Origin: Halomonas cerina
GTDB lineage: Bacteria > Pseudomonadota > Gammaproteobacteria > Pseudomonadales > Halomonadaceae
NCBI RefSeq assembly: GCF_014192215.1
Contig: NZ_JACHXP010000012.1
Coordinates: forward strand, 62,001-126,000
Direction: 5' to 3'
Length of the DNA stretch: 64,000 nucleotides
Of the stretch, positions 56,932 through 64,000 are shown one piece after another (position 1 is the first letter of the stretch; each line of letters begins with the position of its first letter). The position numbers and the translations under genes were made by a program. Below the pieces are notes generated by a model. That model had not been told where the DNA came from and searched no databases. It was given only the letters and a program-made list of their open reading frames with translations.

Positions 56932-57703
56932 AGCGCGGTCCTCATTATGCGGCGCCCCTGCGGCCTGGGGTGTCCGACCCTCGGGGCCTTCCATCATTCG
57001 CGACGTTGCCACGTTCTCGTTCACCGGCCATTGCGCATCCTGGCAGCCCGAACCCGCATCGCCGTTCCGTCAGGCTAAAGCAAGAAAAGGCATCACCGCA
57101 TACGAGACCCGGTTGGACACCCCGACAGGGAAGACAGCAGCAGGATAGCAAGGAGTGCTTTCCTGAAAGAATCTAGACCATGGTTCTATGCATCCCGGGA
57201 AGACGCTTTCATCTGGACGAACCCTGGCTCTGGGGACTTCATCTTTCGTCGCCTGCTTAGACATTTGTCCAATGACTTAGCGCCCTAGACAATCGTCCTA
57301 TGCCCTGCCGGCCAGGCTGAATTTCAGGCAGGCAAAACAGAAACAAGCATCTGTTTTTTAACAATAAAAACCGACATCCGTTAAATCCGTGCTTACTCAT
57401 GATACCAAAGTCTGGGATTTATTTTCTGGCGTTATTGCCCAGCATTACCGATGAATCGTACAGGGCAATCGCACGTCGATACCATGCCTGACTACACCGC
57501 AAACCATGCGATGAAAGGGAGTGACCGGCCAGTATGAGCCGCAACAAGGCCTAGGCAACCGAACCGCCGGATCGGCAATCCCGACAGCATGGCATCGGGA
57601 TCATCGTTCCCACCCTTTTCAGGCAAGTCGATCATTGTAGACGTCCGATTACCCTGAAGCACCAGGCAACCTTCCAACGCAACAACAAGTGGGGAGCAAC
57701 ACG
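56932..57703. other. 772-bp intergenic region upstream of the DUF4212-SSS operon
   Basis: No coding sequence is supported. The left part is GC-rich; 57340-57430 is distinctly AT-rich and probably contains the main promoter, though no hexamer pair at good spacing stands out. Three 15-bp TAGAC...GT(C/T)C(A/T)A sites lie at 57174, 57259 and 57287. Inverted repeats ATTGCCC/GGGCAAT (57434-57440, 57463-57469) and ATCCCGA/TCGGGAT (57578-57584, 57595-57601) lie in the probable leader. The long leader and its structures hint at multiple regulators. Confidence 0.5.
57174..57301. promoter_or_regulatory. Three copies of a 15-bp quasi-palindrome (TAGACNNTNGTYCWA)
   Basis: TAGACCATGGTTCTA at 57174-57188, TAGACATTTGTCCAA at 57259-57273 and TAGACAATCGTCCTA at 57287-57301. 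Sites 2 and 3 are 28 bp apart, start to start. Half-sites TAG-A-C and G-T-C-TA are inversely related, the form of a dimeric response-regulator operator of the LuxR/NarL type. They lie 403-530 bp upstream of the DUF4212 start. Confidence 0.5.
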
Positions 57704-57964
57704 ATGACGGATGAAAAATCGAATGCCGAAGCCTACTGGGCGGCCAACCTCAGACTCATTGCCGGGTGCCTGGTGGTCTGGGCACTCGTGTCCTACGGCT
57801 GTGCCATCCTGCTGCGCCCGCTGCTGGCCGGAATTCCTGTCGGGGGAACGGACCTGGGCTTCTGGTTCGCGCAGCAGGGCTCCATCCTGACCTTCATCGG
57901 CCTGATCTTCTTCTATGCCTGGAAGATGAATCGGCTGGACAAGAAATTCGGGCTCGGGGAGTAA
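57704..57964 (+). CDS. DUF4212 small membrane protein (symporter partner)
   Basis: An 86-residue protein with two transmembrane helices (about 16-38 and 54-74) and the family sequence AYWAANLRLIAGCLVVWAL. DUF4212 proteins are nearly always encoded just before a sodium:solute symporter of the VC_2705 subfamily, in place of the DUF485 protein YjcH before ActP, and presumably act as a subunit or assembly factor. GGGGAG eight bases upstream fixes the ATG at 57704; six bases separate it from the symporter gene. Confidence 0.92.
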   Translation: MTDEKSNAEAYWAANLRLIAGCLVVWALVSYGCAILLRPLLAGIPVGGTDLGFWFAQQGSILTFIGLIFFYAWKMNRLDKKFGLGE

Positions 57965-57970
57965 GCCAGC

Positions 57971-59764
57971 ATGAGTCAGTTCGCCATCAATGTCCTGTTC
58001 GTAGGCGCCTCCTTCGCCATCTATATCGGTATCGCCATCTGGGCCAAGGCCGGTTCGACGAAAGACTTCTATGTCGCCGGCGGCGGGGTGCATCCGATCA
58101 CCAACGGCATGGCCATCGGCGCCGACTGGATGTCCGCGGCCTCCTTCATCTCCATGGCCGGCCTGATCGCGGCCGGGGGCTATGCCAACTCCACCTTCCT
58201 GATGGGCTGGACCGGCGGCTACGTGCTGCTGGCCATGCTGCTGGCGCCCTACCTGCGCAAGTTCGGCAAGTTCACCGTGCCCGAGTTCATCGGGGATCGC
58301 TTCTACAGCAAGCAGGCACGGCTAGTCGCGGTGATCTGTCTGATCGTGGCCTCGGTGACCTACGTCATCGGCCAGATGGCCGGCGCCGGGGTGGCCTTCT
58401 CGCGCTTCCTCGAGGTCGACGCCACCACCGGCCTGATCATCGCCGCCGTGGTGATCTTCTTCTACTCGGTGCTGGGGGGCATGAAGGGCATCACCTACAC
58501 CCAGGTGGCGCAGTACATCGTGCTGATCATCGCCTACACCATCCCGGCCGTGTTCATCTCCCTGGAGCTGACCGGCAACCCGATCCCGCCGCTGGGCCTG
58601 TTCTCCGATCACAGCGAATCCGGCATGCCGCTGCTGGCCAAGCTCAACGAAGTGGTCACCGCCCTGGGCTTCAACGAGTACACGGCGGACGTGGACAACA
58701 AGCTGAACATGGTGCTGTTCACCCTGTCGCTGATGATTGGCACCGCCGGCCTGCCCCACGTCATCATCCGCTTCTTCACCGTGCCCAAGGTCGCCGACGC
58801 GCGCTGGTCCGCCGGCTGGGCCCTGGTGTTCATCGGCCTGCTCTATCTGACCGCGCCGGCCGTGGCCTCCATGGCGCGTCTCAATATCGCGACCACCGTC
58901 TATCCCGATATGGCCGGACAGGTCGAGAATATGGAGCAGGCCGCGACCGACCCCATCCTCTACGAGGAGCGCCCCGGATGGATCCGCACCTGGGAAGAAA
59001 CCGGCCTGATCCAGTACGAGGACCTGAACAACGACGGCCGCATCCAGCTTTACAACGACACCGAGGCCTTCGAGTCGACCGCCGAGGCGCGCGGCTGGGA
59101 AGGCAACGAGCTCACCGTCAACAACGACATCCTGGTGCTGGCCAACCCCGAGATCGCTAACCTGCCCGGCTGGGTCATCGGCCTGATCGCCGCCGGCGGG
59201 CTGGCGGCGGCCCTGTCGACGGCGGCGGGTCTGTTGCTGGCGATCTCCTCGGCCATCAGCCACGACCTGATCAAGGGCTCGATCAACCCCAACATCTCGG
59301 AGAAGAGCGAACTGAGGGCGGCGCGGATCTCCATGACCGTCGCCATCATCGTGGCCACCTACTTGGGGGCCAACCCGCCGGGCTTCGCCGCCCAGGTGGT
59401 GGCGCTGGCCTTCGGCATCGCCGGTGCCTCGCTGTTCCCGGCGCTGATGATGGGGATCTTCTCCAAACGGGTGAACAACGTGGGCGCCATCGCCGGCATG
59501 CTCACCGGTCTGGCCTTCACCCTGGTCTACATCTTCGTCTACAAGGGCTGGCTGTTCATCCCGGGCACCAACAACCTGGAAGACATCCCGGCCAACTGGG
59601 TACTGGGCATCTCGCCGCTGTCCATCGGCGCCGTGGGGGCAATCCTCAACTTCGCCGTGGCCTTCGCCATCTCCAAGGCGACCGCCGCGCCGCCCCAGGA
59701 GATCCAGGACCTGGTCGAAAGTGTGCGCTACCCGAAAGGTGCTGGTATGGCCACCGACCACTAA
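57971..59764 (+). CDS. Sodium:solute symporter (VC_2705 subfamily, ActP-like)
   Basis: A 597-residue transporter of the SSS family with about 13 helices. Conserved segments include STKDFYVAGGGVHPITNGMA and GADWMSAASFISMAGLI, with sodium-site residues, and GLAAALSTAAGLLLAISSA. The nearest relatives are acetate/carboxylate permeases; the true substrate is not established. Between helices it has a polar insert (about 318-390) that includes DLNNDGRIQLYN at 351-362, resembling a calcium-binding loop (D-x-N-x-D-G-x-I). It follows the DUF4212 gene and ends at a strong terminator. Confidence 0.92.
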   Translation: MSQFAINVLFVGASFAIYIGIAIWAKAGSTKDFYVAGGGVHPITNGMAIGADWMSAASFISMAGLIAAGGYANSTFLMGWTGGYVLLAMLLAPYLRKFGKFTVPEFIGDRFYSKQARLVAVICLIVASVTYVIGQMAGAGVAFSRFLEVDATTGLIIAAVVIFFYSVLGGMKGITYTQVAQYIVLIIAYTIPAVFISLELTGNPIPPLGLFSDHSESGMPLLAKLNEVVTALGFNEYTADVDNKLNMVLFTLSLMIGTAGLPHVIIRFFTVPKVADARWSAGWALVFIGLLYLTAPAVASMARLNIATTVYPDMAGQVENMEQAATDPILYEERPGWIRTWEETGLIQYEDLNNDGRIQLYNDTEAFESTAEARGWEGNELTVNNDILVLANPEIANLPGWVIGLIAAGGLAAALSTAAGLLLAISSAISHDLIKGSINPNISEKSELRAARISMTVAIIVATYLGANPPGFAAQVVALAFGIAGASLFPALMMGIFSKRVNNVGAIAGMLTGLAFTLVYIFVYKGWLFIPGTNNLEDIPANWVLGISPLSIGAVGAILNFAVAFAISKATAAPPQEIQDLVESVRYPKGAGMATDH

Positions 59765-59815
59765 GCCATACTGGCTGCCCGGGGCCGCGCCGCTGCCCCG
59801 GGGAAATCACCACCG

Positions 59816-59850
59816 GTCGGGCTTCCCTCGGGAAGCCCGACTGCTTTCTC
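59816..59850 (+). terminator. Intrinsic terminator after the symporter gene
   Basis: GTCGGGCTTCC (59816-59826) and GGAAGCCCGAC (59831-59841) form an 11-bp stem with a 4-nt loop, followed by TGCTTTCTC. It lies 52 bp after the symporter stop. Confidence 0.8.
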
Positions 59851-59866
59851 AGGAGAGTGTCGCCAT

Positions 59867-60382
59867 ATGATTTGGCATCTGATTGCGGCGGTGTTCGCCG
59901 GCCTCGGCGCGGCGGGCGTCGGACTCCTGCTGCGACTGGTCAGCGGCAAGCGGCTGCCGCGCTGGATCGTGCCCGTGTTCGCCGGCCTGGGGATGCTCGG
60001 CTACCAGATCCATTCCGAGTACACCTGGTTCCAGCATCGGCAGGCCCAGCTCCCCGAGTCGGCCCGGGTCGTATCGGTAGACCGCAGCCCCATGCCCTGG
60101 CGGCCCTGGACCTACCTGGTGCCGATGACAAGCGGCTTCACGGTGGTGGATGACCAAAGCCTCACCCGTACCCACCAGGACGGCCAGCGGCTGGTGGAAT
60201 TCCTCCTCTACCGCTTCGACAACCGCCTGCGCGAGCGGCTGACCCATCAGGCCTACCTGCTGAACTGCACCACCCGCGAGCTGGTGCCGCTCGCCGGCGA
60301 GACACGCACGCCCCAAGTGGCCGAGATGCGGCGTCTCGAGACTGACGCCCCTCTGCACCGGACCCTCTGCACAACGACATAG
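59867..60382 (+). CDS. Conserved membrane protein of unknown function
   Basis: A 171-residue protein with two hydrophobic segments at the N-terminus (about 2-22 and 33-50) and a soluble, presumably periplasmic C-terminal part containing WRPWTYLVPMTSGFTVVDDQ. I do not recognise a named domain. GGAGAG nine bases before the ATG supports translation. It sits between the symporter terminator and the sensor kinase, so it may need its own promoter; similar genes occur near DUF4212/SSS loci in pseudomonads, as far as I recall. No enzymatic motif is visible. Confidence 0.72.
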   Translation: MIWHLIAAVFAGLGAAGVGLLLRLVSGKRLPRWIVPVFAGLGMLGYQIHSEYTWFQHRQAQLPESARVVSVDRSPMPWRPWTYLVPMTSGFTVVDDQSLTRTHQDGQRLVEFLLYRFDNRLRERLTHQAYLLNCTTRELVPLAGETRTPQVAEMRRLETDAPLHRTLCTTT

Positions 60383-60454
60383 TGGCTCGCTACGCCCTGC
60401 CCTCGCCTGCCTCCTTGGCCTAGAATGGACGGCTGGACCTGAAGGGGAGCGCCC

Positions 60455-64000
<3,546 letters not shown>

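Noticed and set aside
57421..57445. TGGCGTTATTGCCC as a sigma-54 promoter before the symporter operon
   Set aside because: The GG and GC elements are only 7 bp apart instead of the required 10.
57634..57652. TAGACGTCCGATTA as a fourth copy of the TAGAC operator
   Set aside because: The GTCC half follows TAGAC directly instead of after 4 bp, so the dyad spacing is wrong.
58322..59761. Open frame of 479 codons antisense to the symporter gene
   Set aside because: Low-complexity, Gly/Asp/Arg-rich shadow of a conserved membrane protein; no ribosome site of note.

Overview
The window is a GC-rich, densely packed gammaproteobacterial chromosome segment, most likely from Halomonas or a close relative in the Halomonadaceae. 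Pointers are the PhaR regulator of polyhydroxybutyrate metabolism, two complete Mrp-type Na+/H+ antiporters, a Tat-exported high-potential iron-sulfur protein, the MurU/AmgK peptidoglycan recycling pair and the gene order prkA-yeaH-spoVR. The taxonomic call is an inference from gene content. No phage, IS element or CRISPR array was seen; the one clear selfish element is an intein inside DnaB.

Layout. 1-10.4 kb: end of amgK, murU, an OsmC-like gene, coq7, HIT hydrolase, phosphoribulokinase, thioesterase, purD, phaR, rsmE, a retropepsin-like protease, a lytic transglycosylase, DUF3429 and a DASH-type cryptochrome/photolyase. 10.6-22.5 kb: two divergent Mrp antiporter operons, a seven-gene one on the minus strand (mrpABCDEFG) and a six-gene one on the plus strand with mrpA and mrpB fused. 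22.5-33 kb (minus strand): hemH, two small genes, dnaB with a 501-residue intein, then rplI-DUF2232-rpsR-rpsF and rlmB-rnr. 33.3-33.7 kb: three tRNA-Leu(CAG). 33.8-40.5 kb: DRGH endonuclease, stand-alone Lrp/AsnC ligand-binding protein, HiPIP, spoVR, yeaH and prkA. 40.9-41.3 kb: five tRNAs (three Asp, two Val). 42.4-53.3 kb: the cbb3 oxidase locus ccoNOQP, ccoGHIS, a TauE/SafE-like protein, a hemN-like gene and fnr, followed by ttcA. 54.4-64 kb: a DnaQ-like protein with altered catalytic residues, a cNMP/CBS/DUF294 protein, a DUF4212 plus sodium:solute symporter pair, a membrane protein, and a long SSS-PAS-histidine kinase that runs off the right edge.

How the genes fit together. The cbb3 locus encodes the oxidase subunits, their assembly factors and an FNR-type oxygen sensor. 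Good FNR boxes lie upstream of ccoN and of the hemN-like gene, each with the same 22-bp gap to its -10 element, so the locus looks wired as a microaerobic regulon. Upstream of the photolyase and of hemH are two sites close to the operator consensus I recall for LitR/PplR (B12-dependent MerR-type) light regulators, suggesting that a light-responsive regulon links photorepair to haem synthesis. The last 10 kb looks like a carboxylate (perhaps acetate) uptake module with a linked SSS-domain sensor kinase and three copies of a 15-bp quasi-palindrome before the symporter genes.

Main candidates for a second look: the DnaB intein with an XRE-like helix-turn-helix inside its endonuclease region; the paired light-regulator-type operators; the TAGAC repeats before the symporter operon; the amide-substituted exonuclease; and the degenerate HemN.
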